Positions 18,082-27,300 of a stretch of 64,000 nucleotides of DNA are shown piece after piece. The notes beneath the pieces were generated by a model that saw nothing but the letters and a program-made list of their open reading frames with translations, made no database searches and was not told the origin of the DNA. How positions within the stretch are numbered: the stretch's first letter is position 1; each line of letters starts with the position of its first letter. The stretch is from contig JAKASR010000018.1 in the NCBI GenBank assembly GCA_021818955.1, positions 17,071 to 81,070 of the forward strand. The letters run 5' to 3'. Both the position numbers and the translations under genes were made by a program. The DNA is from Acidobacteriota bacterium. Its GTDB lineage: Bacteria > Acidobacteriota > Terriglobia > Terriglobales > SCQP01.

Positions 18082-18927
18082 TTAGAAAATTTTTCCCAGC
18101 TTGTTTTTGATATCCGGCCAGAATTCGGCTTCTACATTGAAAATAGCGGTACCGCCCAAGTCCCAATAAATGCGCGACATCGTATGCCCCATATTGCGTT
18201 CGTTACTGGGGTAATACAAATTCGAGGTAAACGCCGCCAGAATCGTGCCTGCGGTGGCGCCGCTGGCAAAGGTCCAGCTGCCGTTATCGGTACGGGCGAT
18301 GAAGACGCGCGAGAGCGCGTACCAGATGCGCGCCGGAACGCTCGCCTGCCGCCCCAGCCGGAAATAGCGCGGGTCCTGGTGCAACCAGGAAACAAACAGA
18401 TAATCGCCGAAATAGCTGGAAATGGTGCTGTCGGCCAGCGCCGAACCATAGCATTTGGAATAACTGTCCAGCCCGCTGCCATAACCGCAAAAGCCGTCCG
18501 TTTTCGAGTGCTCCAGCGCGGCTTCCGTCGCCCCCGCCGCCAATCCAATGGGATCGTAGGCGCCTTCGGCAAATTCCAGAAACTTTTCATGCGAGGTGAG
18601 CGGCACGAACTTGTGCCGGTAGTCCACGTTATAGGCGGGAATCACAAAAAAAATATGCTTGGGCGAACCGGCCATCGCATTTTTCTCCGCTGCTTTCTTC
18701 GCCGCTTTTTGAGCCGTATTTTGCTGCGGTGGATTCGACGCCAGGGCAGCGGGAGTAGCTGCTTGCGGGGATTGATTTTGTGGCGCCTTCATTGCGGCCG
18801 GGGCCTTGGCTGTCTGGGAGTCCGGCGGCGCCGGCAAATGGGTTCGTGGCAGTGCGGCTAATGGCAGACTGGCTGCCAAAAGCATGATTAGCGATAGAAC
18901 CAAAGTGCAAAGTCGAGGGGAATTCAT
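18082..18927 (-). CDS. Secreted protein of unknown function
   Basis: The 281-residue protein starts with a clear signal peptide (MNSPRLCTLVLSLIMLLAASLPLAAL), followed by an Ala/Gln/Pro-rich linker to about residue 90. The C-terminal globular region (about 92-281) is rich in aromatic and Gly residues (GYGSGLDSYSKCYGSA, WLHQDPRYFRLG, then SNLYYPSNERNMGH). I recognise the general look of a lineage-specific exported family but no catalytic motif, so no function is assigned. Several predicted amphipathic strands could indicate an outer-membrane or periplasmic location. It converges with murJ, separated by only 3 nt. Confidence 0.7.
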   Translation of the reverse strand: MNSPRLCTLVLSLIMLLAASLPLAALPRTHLPAPPDSQTAKAPAAMKAPQNQSPQAATPAALASNPPQQNTAQKAAKKAAEKNAMAGSPKHIFFVIPAYNVDYRHKFVPLTSHEKFLEFAEGAYDPIGLAAGATEAALEHSKTDGFCGYGSGLDSYSKCYGSALADSTISSYFGDYLFVSWLHQDPRYFRLGRQASVPARIWYALSRVFIARTDNGSWTFASGATAGTILAAFTSNLYYPSNERNMGHTMSRIYWDLGGTAIFNVEAEFWPDIKNKLGKIF

Positions 18928-19110
18928 GTTTGCGTTGCCGGCAATCCGTCCGATATTTTAAGTTTACAACCTCCCCTGTGTAGGATATTCATGTTGGCGC
19001 CGGCCAAATTACAATCGTGCGACCACACACACTGGGGTAGCTCATGAAAATCGCATCCGGGTCATAGCATTTGAATAGATGCTGACGTAAGCAAAACCAC
19101 AATTCCCGCC
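18928..19110. other. Intergenic region upstream of the MetX-like remnant
   Basis: This holds the promoter region of the leftward secreted protein. I see no ORF or dyad worth calling. No N-terminal half of the MetX-like hydrolase is present here, which supports calling the following ORF a remnant. Confidence 0.4.
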
Positions 19111-19641
19111 GTGCGGGAAGCGAGCGGCGACCGGCCGGCAGCCCACCATACGCGCGGTTGCGACGGTGGCGCCTATCGCCAGCCCCCGCCGCTGCCGGCG
19201 CTTTGGGATTTAACTTCGCTGAATCTGACTGCGCCGGAGTACCGAAACCGCCATATCGCTGCATTGGCGATGCCGGCCTTGATCCGCCGCATTGAGCACC
19301 CGGCCACTCCGTTTGACGCCGACAACCGGATGCGGCAGGCGCAGGCCATGCTGCGGCTCGATGTTACGCGTCCTTATGGCGATAGCATGCGCCGAACCTC
19401 GGCGCAAGTCCAGGCGCGCATGCTGATTGACCTCTCGGCCCAGGACCGCATGGTAACGCCCGGCCCCGCCGAGAACTTTTCGCACCTGGCGCCCGCCGGC
19501 CGCGCCCGGATTTTTTCGCCGCGGAGCGATTGCGGCCATAGCGCTGCGGGATGTGAACCCGCCCGCCTAAATCGCGCCATCCAGCACTTCCTGGCGGAGC
19601 CATGCATGAAATCGGCCCGATGCAGCCGGAATTTGAAATGA
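19111..19641 (+). pseudogene. Truncated MetX-like alpha/beta-hydrolase (C-terminal remnant)
   Basis: This frame of about 176 codons resembles only the C-terminal half of homoserine-O-acetyltransferase-like alpha/beta hydrolases. It has an RQAQAMLRLDVTR helix, the acid-residue block LSAQDRMVTPGPAENF and the histidine block SDCGHSAAGCEPARL. The catalytic Asp and His positions are therefore recognisable, but the nucleophile-elbow Ser region and the whole N-terminal domain are missing, and the upstream DNA cannot supply them. The possible start is a GTG with a poor ribosome-binding site. I read it as a gene that lost its 5' half, though a short expressed protein cannot be excluded. Confidence 0.55.
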
Positions 19642-19691
19642 AGCGGGCGCCCGAAGCGTAAGATATTTCAGAGCCGATCCGGGAGTTTCCT

Positions 19692-20306
19692 GTGCGCTTG
19701 GTGAATCCATTGCCGATTGTGGTTGTCGACTACGCCTGGATGGCGCTCGGGCTGTTCTGGCTGGTGCTGTGGTGGCGCACTAATAAAATCAAAAAACGGG
19801 AATCCACGCCCGTGCGCTGGCTCGACAAAGTTTCCATATGGGGTGGTTATCTGGCTCTATTAGAACTGGGGCCGATCAAAAAATTGCCGAGCGGCGTATG
19901 GGGCTTGCCCTGGACAACCTGGAATCACCCGCTTTTCTCATTAGCCGCTGCGCTGCAATATACCGGCTTGACCGTGACCATTGCCGGAGTGCTGCTGGCC
20001 TGCTGGTCGCGCGCCGTGCTGGGCCGCTACTGGAGCGCGACGGTTGCGTTGAAAGAAGATCACCGGCTGGTGCAAAACGGCCCTTATCAGTTCGTTCGCC
20101 ATCCTCTCTATAGCGGCTTGTTGCTAACCGCGCTCGGCACGACCTTGACCCTGGATGGGCTGCATTGCCTGTTGGGGCTGGCGCTGCTGCTGGCGGCCTT
20201 TCTAAGCCGGGCCAGACGGGAAGACGCCTTGATGGCTTCCGAGTTCGGCGAAAACTTTGCCGAATATCGGCGCCGCACCGGTCAAATTATTCCCGGCATC
20301 GGCTAA
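19692..20306 (+). CDS. Isoprenylcysteine carboxyl methyltransferase-like membrane protein
   Basis: The 204-residue protein has about four or five membrane helices. The C-terminal signature GPYQFVRHPLYSG, followed by the EFGENFAEYRRR block, is the SAM-binding region shared by ICMT, PEMT and NnrU-type membrane methyltransferases. Bacterial members have varied or unknown substrates. A GTG at 19692 starts the gene. It follows the MetX-like remnant by 50 nt and converges with the esterase downstream. Function beyond membrane methyltransferase is not inferable. Confidence 0.8.
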   Translation: MRLVNPLPIVVVDYAWMALGLFWLVLWWRTNKIKKRESTPVRWLDKVSIWGGYLALLELGPIKKLPSGVWGLPWTTWNHPLFSLAAALQYTGLTVTIAGVLLACWSRAVLGRYWSATVALKEDHRLVQNGPYQFVRHPLYSGLLLTALGTTLTLDGLHCLLGLALLLAAFLSRARREDALMASEFGENFAEYRRRTGQIIPGIG

Positions 20307-20318
20307 CGTGGACAACTT

Positions 20319-21320
20319 CTATTGCGTTCTGGACGGAGGACGCCCAAAGTGAGCTGCCGCAAACGCCAGCGCTCCCGGCAAACGCGCGGCAAAATAGTTC
20401 CAGGTATGCCCGCCGGGATAAAGATGGAATTCGTGCGGCACACCCAGGCGAACGAGCCGCCGGTGCAGTTGGAGCGCGCCGCGCTCGAAGCCATAGCCAT
20501 CCTGCTCGCCACAATCGAATTCAATCGCCAGACCGGCCAGATGGCGCCTACTCTGCGCCAAAGTAAAGGGCGAATTGCGTTCCCAAAAGCGAAGATTGGG
20601 CGGCATGCCAAAAATCCGCCCTAGATAACGCAGCCGGGCGGCGGATAGCGAATCTTCCACCGCTTGCACCGGCGGACGGCGCAGCAGCATGGCGCTGTGG
20701 GCGCTCACTGAGCCAAACCGCCGGGGATACTTAAAAGCCAGGTGAAGCGCGCCATAGCCGCCCATGGAAATACCCAGCAGGGCGCGATTGCGCCGGCCGG
20801 GAAGCGTGCGGAAATGATGGCGCTCCCAGGCGAGCAGCTCGCGCATGAAGAAATTTTCATAATTCATCCGCCCGTCATAGGCGTTGACATAAAAACTGTT
20901 GAAGCTATCCGCACTGATAATGAGAAAGGGCGGCAACTGCCGGCGGGCCCAGAGCTCATCGATCAGCATCCAGGCCTGGGTTTGAATGAGTTCTTCGGCA
21001 TTGCCTCCCAAGCCGGGCAGGTAAAAAAGGACCGGATAGCGGCGATGCGCGTGGCGGGCGTAGCCGGGCGGCAACAGCGCGCAGACATTGACGCGCCGGC
21101 GCAGGATGGCGCTGCGCAGGGGCTGGCATACTACCCGCGCGCCAGCCGGGCGCGAATGCGCGGGCTGGGGCGCGGAAGTGGCGCCCGGCGCCGCCAGGGC
21201 AGGCTGAGCCGATGGCGCGGGGTGCGCCGAAGGATGGGGAGCAAACTCTTGACGGTCCAGCAGCCAGGATGCTGCCACGACGAATACGATCAGCGCCAAC
21301 CATCGCAGCGCTTTATTCAT
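20319..21320 (-). CDS. Exported alpha/beta-hydrolase, esterase D / antigen-85-like
   Basis: The 333-residue protein has an N-terminal signal anchor (MNKALRWLALIVFVVAASWLL), an Ala/Pro-rich linker (about 28-60) and a hydrolase domain of the putative esterase family. The nucleophile elbow is GISMGGYG; the catalytic His fits YPGGHTWNYF near the C-terminus, and the acid fits the EFDCGEQDGYGF segment. Relatives include FrmB-like carboxylesterases and enterochelin esterases. Substrate is unknown; the position outside the inner membrane suggests envelope or extracellular ester hydrolysis. Confidence 0.85.
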   Translation of the reverse strand: MNKALRWLALIVFVVAASWLLDRQEFAPHPSAHPAPSAQPALAAPGATSAPQPAHSRPAGARVVCQPLRSAILRRRVNVCALLPPGYARHAHRRYPVLFYLPGLGGNAEELIQTQAWMLIDELWARRQLPPFLIISADSFNSFYVNAYDGRMNYENFFMRELLAWERHHFRTLPGRRNRALLGISMGGYGALHLAFKYPRRFGSVSAHSAMLLRRPPVQAVEDSLSAARLRYLGRIFGMPPNLRFWERNSPFTLAQSRRHLAGLAIEFDCGEQDGYGFERGALQLHRRLVRLGVPHEFHLYPGGHTWNYFAARLPGALAFAAAHFGRPPSRTQ

Positions 21321-21446
21321 AAGTTAGTGTATGCATAGAAAAGAAAGGAAAAAGGTCAGCGGAAGGGAAGAAAAGCAAAAGACCGGCGCTGCAGATTTGG
21401 ATTGAGGAACTGAATTCTATTGGCGAAGGATCTGCGATTTCCCGCA

Positions 21447-22766
21447 TTATTCATAGCGCAGTGCTTCGATCGGGTCGAGACGCGCGGCGCGGGCCGCGGG
21501 GTAATGCCCGGCCAGCAGACTGATCAGAATGGCGAATCCGATCGCACCCAAGGCCAGCCACCAGGGTACGGTCGAGACCTGAACCACCGGCAGATCTTTA
21601 TGGTTCAGGTAGATGGCCGCGCCCCAGTTCAGGCCGCGACCCAGCAGCCAGCCCAAGACCACACCGCCCAGACCTCCCAACAAACCCATCACGCCGGCTT
21701 CCATCAGGAAAAGCCTTTTAATCTCGGGTTCGCCCGCACCCAGGGCCTTGAGCACGCCGATTTCGCGCCGCCGTTCGAGAATCGCCATCAAAAGCGTATT
21801 TACGATACCCAACGATGCCACCGCGAGCGCAAGACTGCTGAACAAGCCCAACAGCAGATCGAACAGCGCAAAAACCAGGTTCAATCTGCGGGTCGCATCC
21901 TGCAGCGAGAAGGCGCGAAAACCCATGCGGCGAATCGCCGCTTCGGCGGCAGGAACATCGATGGGTGAGGCGAGGTTCACGGTGAGGCTGGAGTAATTCC
22001 GGCCGTTTCCGGCGCCGCGCACCACGTTGCGCAGATCGCTGATCTGCGCCACCCGCAACTGCTCGGCCAGGCGTTGCGGCAGAAAAACGCGTCCCGGCAA
22101 AAAGCCGCCAAAGCCGAAAACCGGATGCGTGGAAATGATGCCGATGATGCGCAAGCGTTCGAGCTTCGGCACGATAGCGAAGCCGCCCACGCCTCCGGGC
22201 AGCGGCTGGCGCTCGGCATAGCGCAGGTCCAGTTCCCGGCCCAGTAACTGGCGTGGATGCGCCGACAACTGCCGAGCCAGGCTGATTTGCAGAATCGCCT
22301 CCGCCGCCTGAGGGCCGGAAAAATACCGTCCTTCCATGCCGGTAAAAGCATCACTGTGCCGCGCGACATCGGGAACGCCGGCGATGGCGGTGGTGTAATC
22401 GTGGCCGGCAAACTGGACGACGGTGATAAAGCGAATTTGGGGATAGACTTCGGTCACATGGGGCAAGCGCTGGAGCGCCGCATAGGCGGCACTATCGAGC
22501 GGGCGCGACGGTTGCGGCGGCTTTGCCGGTGCGCGCGCCAGATGGCGAAGGCCGCGGAAATCGATTTTGCGCGTGACCAGAATGGAATCGAACAGGCCGG
22601 TGCGAGCCAGGCGTTTGGAGGCAAAGCGCTGCAGGCCCACGCCCAGCGAGAGAATGGCGACCAGCGACGCTCCGCCTACGGCAATGCCCAGCGTGGTGAG
22701 GCTATTGCGCAGCAGGGCCTCGCGCAGATTGCGCGTGGCCAGCTCGATCGTATCGCGCGGCTTCAT
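21447..22766 (-). CDS. ABC transporter permease, MacB/FtsX type
   Basis: The 439-residue protein has the N-terminal transmembrane helix, a large periplasmic MacB-type domain (about 45-290) and a C-terminal FtsX domain with three helices (about 305-435). The end of the last helix carries the typical ARAARLDPIEALRYE motif. Such permeases work with a LolD/MacB-type ATPase in export or mechanotransmission across the inner membrane rather than classic import. The start overlaps the ATPase gene by 4 nt, so the two form one unit. No MacA-like adaptor is present nearby. Confidence 0.9.
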   Translation of the reverse strand: MKPRDTIELATRNLREALLRNSLTTLGIAVGGASLVAILSLGVGLQRFASKRLARTGLFDSILVTRKIDFRGLRHLARAPAKPPQPSRPLDSAAYAALQRLPHVTEVYPQIRFITVVQFAGHDYTTAIAGVPDVARHSDAFTGMEGRYFSGPQAAEAILQISLARQLSAHPRQLLGRELDLRYAERQPLPGGVGGFAIVPKLERLRIIGIISTHPVFGFGGFLPGRVFLPQRLAEQLRVAQISDLRNVVRGAGNGRNYSSLTVNLASPIDVPAAEAAIRRMGFRAFSLQDATRRLNLVFALFDLLLGLFSSLALAVASLGIVNTLLMAILERRREIGVLKALGAGEPEIKRLFLMEAGVMGLLGGLGGVVLGWLLGRGLNWGAAIYLNHKDLPVVQVSTVPWWLALGAIGFAILISLLAGHYPAARAARLDPIEALRYE

Positions 22767-23494
22767 GCCGGCCCGCCTTCACTCGCGCGTCGCGGCTCGG
22801 GGGGCAGCAGGCATCCATCCTGCAGCGTCAAAATGCGTTCCGCATAGGATTCGGCCAGGGCGCGTTCATGCGTCACCATCAGAATGGTCACCGCTAGTTC
22901 GCGATTGAGCTCGCGAAACAGTTCCATGATCTGGCGGCCGCTGGCGCTATCGAGGTTGCCGGTGGGTTCATCCGCCAGCAAGATGACCGGCCGATTCACC
23001 AGCGCGCGGGCAATGGCGGCGCGTTGCTGCTCGCCTCCGGAAAGCTCGGCGGGACGGTGCTGCGGGCGCGACTTGAGCCCCACCCGCTCCAGCGCCGCGG
23101 CCACCCGCGCGGCGCGCTCGCCATGCTCGACCTCGGCCAGGCGCAGCGGCAATTCGATATTTTCTTCCAGCGTCATGCGGGGCAGCAGGTTGAAATTTTG
23201 AAAGACCATGCCCACGGTCTGGCGCCGGTAGCGGGCCAACTCGGCCGCGCTCATCGCGCCCAAATCGCGTTCACCAACATACACCGCCCCGGCGCTGGGG
23301 TGGTCCAGCCCGGCCAGCAGGTTCAACAGCGTGGATTTCCCCGAGCCACTGGCGCCCAGCAGGGCGGCGAATTCACCCGCTGCAATCGCCACCGTAACCT
23401 GATCCACGGCGCGCACCACACTGGACCCGAGATGATAGTGCTTGGAAACCGCTTCCGTTCGCAACGCGGGCGGGGCAGTGGGCGAGATAGGCAT
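22763..23494 (-). CDS. ABC transporter ATP-binding protein, MacB/LolD type
   Basis: The 243-residue ATPase has Walker A GASGSGKST, the Q-loop VFQNFNLLPRMTLEEN, the ABC signature LSGGEQQRAAIARAL and Walker B VILLADEPTGNLDS with the adjoining H-loop MVTHERALAE. The NFNLLP and TGNLDS wording is typical of the LolD/MacB/FtsE group. It partners with the permease that starts 4 nt before its stop. The transported substrate is unknown. Confidence 0.93.
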   Translation of the reverse strand: MPISPTAPPALRTEAVSKHYHLGSSVVRAVDQVTVAIAAGEFAALLGASGSGKSTLLNLLAGLDHPSAGAVYVGERDLGAMSAAELARYRRQTVGMVFQNFNLLPRMTLEENIELPLRLAEVEHGERAARVAAALERVGLKSRPQHRPAELSGGEQQRAAIARALVNRPVILLADEPTGNLDSASGRQIMELFRELNRELAVTILMVTHERALAESYAERILTLQDGCLLPPEPRRASEGGPA

Positions 23495-23936
23495 TGATTT
23501 CAGGATATTTGCTTCTAGGGCTATGCCAATTACTCGGAACTTCCGATTACGCTCACCTCGGGCAAAAGGTTTCCAATTTTTACAAGCACTAATCCGAAAA
23601 ATGGACGATCTCGCCGATACACAGCGCCAGCTGAGACCTTGCCGGATGGAAAAAGAAGGATGATCTCAACGGAACACTTCAAATCTCAAAGCATGGCATG
23701 CCGAATCAGGAGAAGATTGCATTCCATAATTGAAACCGGCGCCGCAGTTTAAATCGCTGCCGAGGCTGAAAAAACGGCTGCAGCCAATTCGAATAAATGG
23801 CCAGATTTTCTCGCCGCGGCATGACAGCCTGTGATGGAACAGCCTGAGCATTCAGGGCCGATTGGGCAAGAACAGCGGCGCCAGATGCGATAGCACGGCA
23901 TAAGCGGCACCCGAGAAGGCCATGAGCGGCGGGGCG
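23495..23936. other. Intergenic region, no confident gene
   Basis: This 442-nt gap lies upstream of the leftward ABC pair and downstream of the leftward GT2 gene. Short ORFs here have no recognisable features. A possible 23-residue minus-strand hydrophobic peptide (MAFSGAAYAVLSHLAPLFLPNRP) near 23854-23925 is noted but unsupported. The region probably holds the ABC operon promoter. Confidence 0.4.
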
Positions 23937-24704
23937 CTAGGTCTTAGGTGTTGCGCTGCCCCAGCGGCAGCGCAACAAGGTCCAGATGGCGGAGCAGCCA
24001 TCGCTCCAACCGATTTTTTTCCCCTGGTTTTTTCCGCGGCCTTCAAAGCCGATCGGCAACTCCAGGATGGGATAGCCCAGCCTTAGGATTTTTGCGGTAA
24101 TCTCCGGCTCGAGATCGAAGCCTTCGCGTTCCAGCCGGAATCGCTGGAAGACCGAGGCGCGAGCCATCTTATAACAGGTCTCCATGTCGGTCAGGCGGCA
24201 GCCGTAGAGCCGATTGGTGAGCCAGGTCAGCACCCGGTTGGCGAGGGCATGATCGGCGCGCATGCCCTCCCGCCCACCGCCAGGGTGAAAACGGGTGCCA
24301 TAGACCACGTCCACCTGACCGCGCACGATGGGGTCGAGCAGCCGGGGCAAGTCGGTGGGATCGTATTCCAGATCGGCATCCTGGATCACCCACACCTCGC
24401 CGCTCGCCAGCGACATGGCCGTGCGGATGGCAGCCGCCTTGCCGCGATTGCGCTCATGCCGCGCCACCACATATCCCGGCCGGCCGGCATAGCGGGCCAG
24501 CAGTTCCGCCGAGCCATCGCTCGAGCCGTCATCCACCAGCACCGTTTCCACGACTACCGGAAATTCGACCTCAGCCAGGCGTTGAAGTAAGCGCTGCAGC
24601 GTGACCGACTCGTTATAGACCGGAATCAAGACGGAGATGGTCGCCACCGCCGGCCGGGCAATCTTTTGATCGCCCGCCAAGCGGGCTGCAACGGGAGTGG
24701 CCAT
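23937..24704 (-). CDS. Polyprenyl-phosphate glycosyltransferase (DPM1-like GT2)
   Basis: The 255-residue GT2 enzyme has ISVLIPVYNESVTL at the N-terminus, VLVDDGSSDGS, RNRGKAAAIRTAM and the metal-binding VIQDADLEYDP. The C-terminal DMETCYKM and EGFDLEPEITAKI blocks are typical of dolichyl/undecaprenyl-phosphate glucose or mannose synthases. No C-terminal membrane helices are seen, so this is the soluble or peripheral type. It would charge polyprenyl phosphate with a hexose for membrane-embedded GT-C transferases; the divergent GT39-like gene at 25079 could be a user of that donor. Confidence 0.88.
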   Translation of the reverse strand: MATPVAARLAGDQKIARPAVATISVLIPVYNESVTLQRLLQRLAEVEFPVVVETVLVDDGSSDGSAELLARYAGRPGYVVARHERNRGKAAAIRTAMSLASGEVWVIQDADLEYDPTDLPRLLDPIVRGQVDVVYGTRFHPGGGREGMRADHALANRVLTWLTNRLYGCRLTDMETCYKMARASVFQRFRLEREGFDLEPEITAKILRLGYPILELPIGFEGRGKNQGKKIGWSDGCSAIWTLLRCRWGSATPKT

Positions 24705-25078
24705 GACAGTGCAATATCCCCCATCGGCGGCGGTGCGGCTAGCTTCTTACGGCCAGGCGGCTGATCGCCGCCAACCTGCACCGGCGCATTGCAGTCATCT
24801 TATTGCAAGCTCATGTCAAGCGCAATGCAATTCGAGCGGGGAGGGCCGCTCATCGCTTCCGGTTTCCGCCAGATTGCACGGCGACGGAACGCCAACGTCG
24901 AGCCGGGAGGAAAAAACCACGCTTGCTGCTCAGCCTTTTATGGACGCTGCTAATGCTTGCCGCCCTGGGATTTCATTGCCGAAGATGTCGATCCGCGCTT
25001 CTCTAATCTTTACCTGCAGCGTTGCCGCGCTCCAGGGCCATTCACAACTAAATACTCGAAAATAACAACTAAAATCTT
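24705..25078. other. Intergenic region between divergent glycosyltransferase genes
   Basis: This 374-nt region lies between the leftward polyprenyl-P-glycosyltransferase and the rightward GT39-like gene. ORFs in it have no recognisable similarity. It should hold both promoters; an AT-rich patch just before 25079 is the likeliest site for the rightward one. Confidence 0.4.
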
Positions 25079-26770
25079 ATGCCGGGCACCCAGCCCATGG
25101 TCTTCAAGACTCCGCGCCGGAAGGCGTGGCTCCGCGCCAATCACATCGCCTGGGCGATATTGTTAATCGGTTTGGCCGCGCCGGCAGCGCTGATGTTGCG
25201 GCGCAATCTGTCTGCGCTCGGGCTGCACCATGACGTGATTTATCCCGAAGCGGCGGACGTGCAACTCGCCCTCTGGACGGCGCAAACCGGGCGGGTTTTC
25301 CCTCCGCTGCAGCGGCCGCCTTTTACGCCGGCCATCTATGGGCCGCTTTTTTATCTGGCGTTGGCTGCCCTGGCGCGCCCGTTTCACTTTTCCCTCCATG
25401 CCTTGCTGCTGGCCGGCCGTTTGGGTTCGTTGGCGGCGTATCTGGGGCTGGGCTGCGTCGTTTATCTATTCAACCGCCGCCGTGGATACGGCTGGCCGGC
25501 CTGCCTTGCCGCCGCGCTTGCCCTGGGCGCCAGCCCTGGTTTTTCCGCCTGGATCATATGCGCGCGGCCCGATCTGGGCGCGTTGTTTTTTAGCCTGCTG
25601 GGATTATGGCTGGCGCAACGCGGAGCGCAGGCAGGCGGCGTTCCACCGGAATCATATTGGATCTGGGCGGGCGCGGCTTGTTCCACCGCCTGGCTGCTTA
25701 AGCAGTCTTATGCGGCGGCTCCCTTGGCGGTGCTGGCCTGGCTTGTATTCACCCGCCGCCGGAAAGCATCGCTGCTCTTCCTGGCCGCCTGCGCGCTGCC
25801 GGCGCTGCTGGTTCTCGGCACGCTCTGGCTGCGCGGCGAACCGGTGCTGGTTTCCCTGTTACGGTTGCGCTATGCGCTGATGCAGCCGCGGATAGGGCTG
25901 AGCATCCTGATCGATCAACTGCGCCTGCCTGGCAATCTGCTGCTGTTGGGGCTAGGCGGCCTGGGTTGGCTCCGCGCAGGGCGTCCAGTCATGCCTGCCC
26001 GGCGCGGGCAAGCCTGGACGCTGGCGGCCATCTATTTTCCGCTGGCCTGGACATTACCGGTTTGGCCAATTTTACAAAGCGGCGGCGGCGGCAATTACCT
26101 GTTTGAGGCCTGGACGGCTTGTGCTTTATGGCTGCCTGAGGGCTTGCGCGCGCTCGCGGCATGGAGCGAGCCAATCGAGAAACGGCTCAAAACCAGCCCG
26201 CTCGCTCTGAGCCGCGCCCTAGCCGGCGCCGGGATAGGGCTGCTGATTGCCGCCATGGCCGGCTTGTTTGGGGCTCGCCTCCTCCAGCCCTCGTATATCG
26301 TCCGCCAGCGCAGCTATGGCAATTTGAAATTGCTGCGTCCGCTGCGGATTTTCTCGAGCGACGATTACCTTACCGTGCATGGCCGCCAACCGGAACTGCT
26401 CGATCCCGACCTGGCTCACATCCTGTCTCTGACAGGACATTTTTCCGACGCGCCCATCCGGGCTAGGCTGCGGCGCCGGCGTTATGACCTGCTGCTGCTC
26501 GGCAACTGGTGGGGCGCGCTGCCCGCCTACCGCGGCGTCAGCTACTATAGCCGCGCCGAAATACAAAGCATCAATCGTTATTACCGCCCTCTCTGCGCCA
26601 CGCGCGGGCTCACGGCCTGGATTCCGAAAACATTGCCGCCGAAATCCAGTCCGCTGCCGCTCCATCCCGCCCAACTCAGCCACACCTTGCGCTTGCACTG
26701 CCGCCCTCGCGAATTTGTATTGTTGACCAGCGGGCGTTATCAGTTTTCTGCCCTGCCGGCCAAACGCTGA
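25079..26770 (+). CDS. Polytopic membrane glycosyltransferase-like protein (GT39/ArnT-like)
   Basis: The 563-residue protein has an N-terminal membrane helix, then a first periplasmic loop with EAADVQLALWTAQTGRV and TPAIYGPLFY, which resembles the acidic loop of GT-C enzymes of the PMT/ArnT superfamily. About ten more helices follow up to residue 400, then a soluble C-terminal domain of about 150 residues. Such enzymes transfer sugar from polyprenyl-phosphate donors to proteins or lipids in the periplasm. The start may be the ATG at 25079 or 25094 (MVFKTP). A neighbouring DPM1-like gene supports a donor-acceptor pair, but the acceptor is unknown. Confidence 0.65.
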   Translation: MPGTQPMVFKTPRRKAWLRANHIAWAILLIGLAAPAALMLRRNLSALGLHHDVIYPEAADVQLALWTAQTGRVFPPLQRPPFTPAIYGPLFYLALAALARPFHFSLHALLLAGRLGSLAAYLGLGCVVYLFNRRRGYGWPACLAAALALGASPGFSAWIICARPDLGALFFSLLGLWLAQRGAQAGGVPPESYWIWAGAACSTAWLLKQSYAAAPLAVLAWLVFTRRRKASLLFLAACALPALLVLGTLWLRGEPVLVSLLRLRYALMQPRIGLSILIDQLRLPGNLLLLGLGGLGWLRAGRPVMPARRGQAWTLAAIYFPLAWTLPVWPILQSGGGGNYLFEAWTACALWLPEGLRALAAWSEPIEKRLKTSPLALSRALAGAGIGLLIAAMAGLFGARLLQPSYIVRQRSYGNLKLLRPLRIFSSDDYLTVHGRQPELLDPDLAHILSLTGHFSDAPIRARLRRRRYDLLLLGNWWGALPAYRGVSYYSRAEIQSINRYYRPLCATRGLTAWIPKTLPPKSSPLPLHPAQLSHTLRLHCRPREFVLLTSGRYQFSALPAKR

Positions 26771-26805
26771 AACTTCGGCTGATTCCCTTATAATGAGAAA
26801 CAGCC

Positions 26806-26973
26806 ATGATTAAGTCCTTGCTCTCCGTCTGGCTGGCGCAGCCGTTATTGCGCCATTTGACTGCACCGCACTGGCTCAGTTGGGGGCTAAAAGTAGTGGA
26901 TCTCGCCACTTTAGTCATCCTGTTCGCCACCATCATCGGTCTCACCGGCTGGCTGGCTACACATTCCAAGTAA
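26806..26973 (+). CDS. Small single-pass membrane protein (55 aa)
   Basis: This ORF is too short for the ORF track. It encodes 55 residues beginning MIKSLLSVWLAQPLLRHLTA, with a hydrophobic helix at about residues 32-50 (LATLVILFATIIGLTGWLA). A GAGA ribosome-binding site lies about 8 nt before the ATG, and it starts 35 nt after the GT39-like stop codon, so it is probably co-transcribed. Function is unknown; it could be a small partner of the membrane transferase. Codon use is ordinary for the window. Confidence 0.6.
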   Translation: MIKSLLSVWLAQPLLRHLTAPHWLSWGLKVVDLATLVILFATIIGLTGWLATHSK

Positions 26974-27230
26974 ACGCGCCGGCAATCGCCTGTGAGGTCC
27001 CGCACAGGCTTGAAATCTCGAGCCGTATGTTTTATCTACGGCCGGCAGGACATCAGCCACAAGCCGTCGTGTCAGCTGCCACGCTCTCGCCAACTGCTAC
27101 AGATTTGATTGCGTCCAAACGGCCGAATGCTCCTCAAGCCAGAGCAAGCTTGAATCCAGCCCAGGCGGCGAGCTAAAAACTTTCCCGGGCGCTGTCCGCT
27201 CCAACTTTGATTAATGCTAAGCACCTGGAT

Positions 27231-27250
27231 TTTCACGGGTTATCGTGAAA
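27231..27250. promoter_or_regulatory. Perfect inverted repeat TTTCACG-N6-CGTGAAA
   Basis: A 20-bp perfect dyad with 7-bp arms lies about 420 nt upstream of the decaheme cytochrome gene. The size and spacing fit a dimeric regulator operator. No known consensus is assigned. Confidence 0.45.
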
Positions 27251-27300
27251 TTCGGGGCGGCGGACGGCCTATTTTTCAATTCAAGCAAACATTTGAATGC

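Noticed and set aside
24697-25065. 122-aa plus-strand ORF in the divergent glycosyltransferase gap
   Set aside because: No recognisable domain, Ser/Ala-rich without a signal, and it overlaps the GT2 start.
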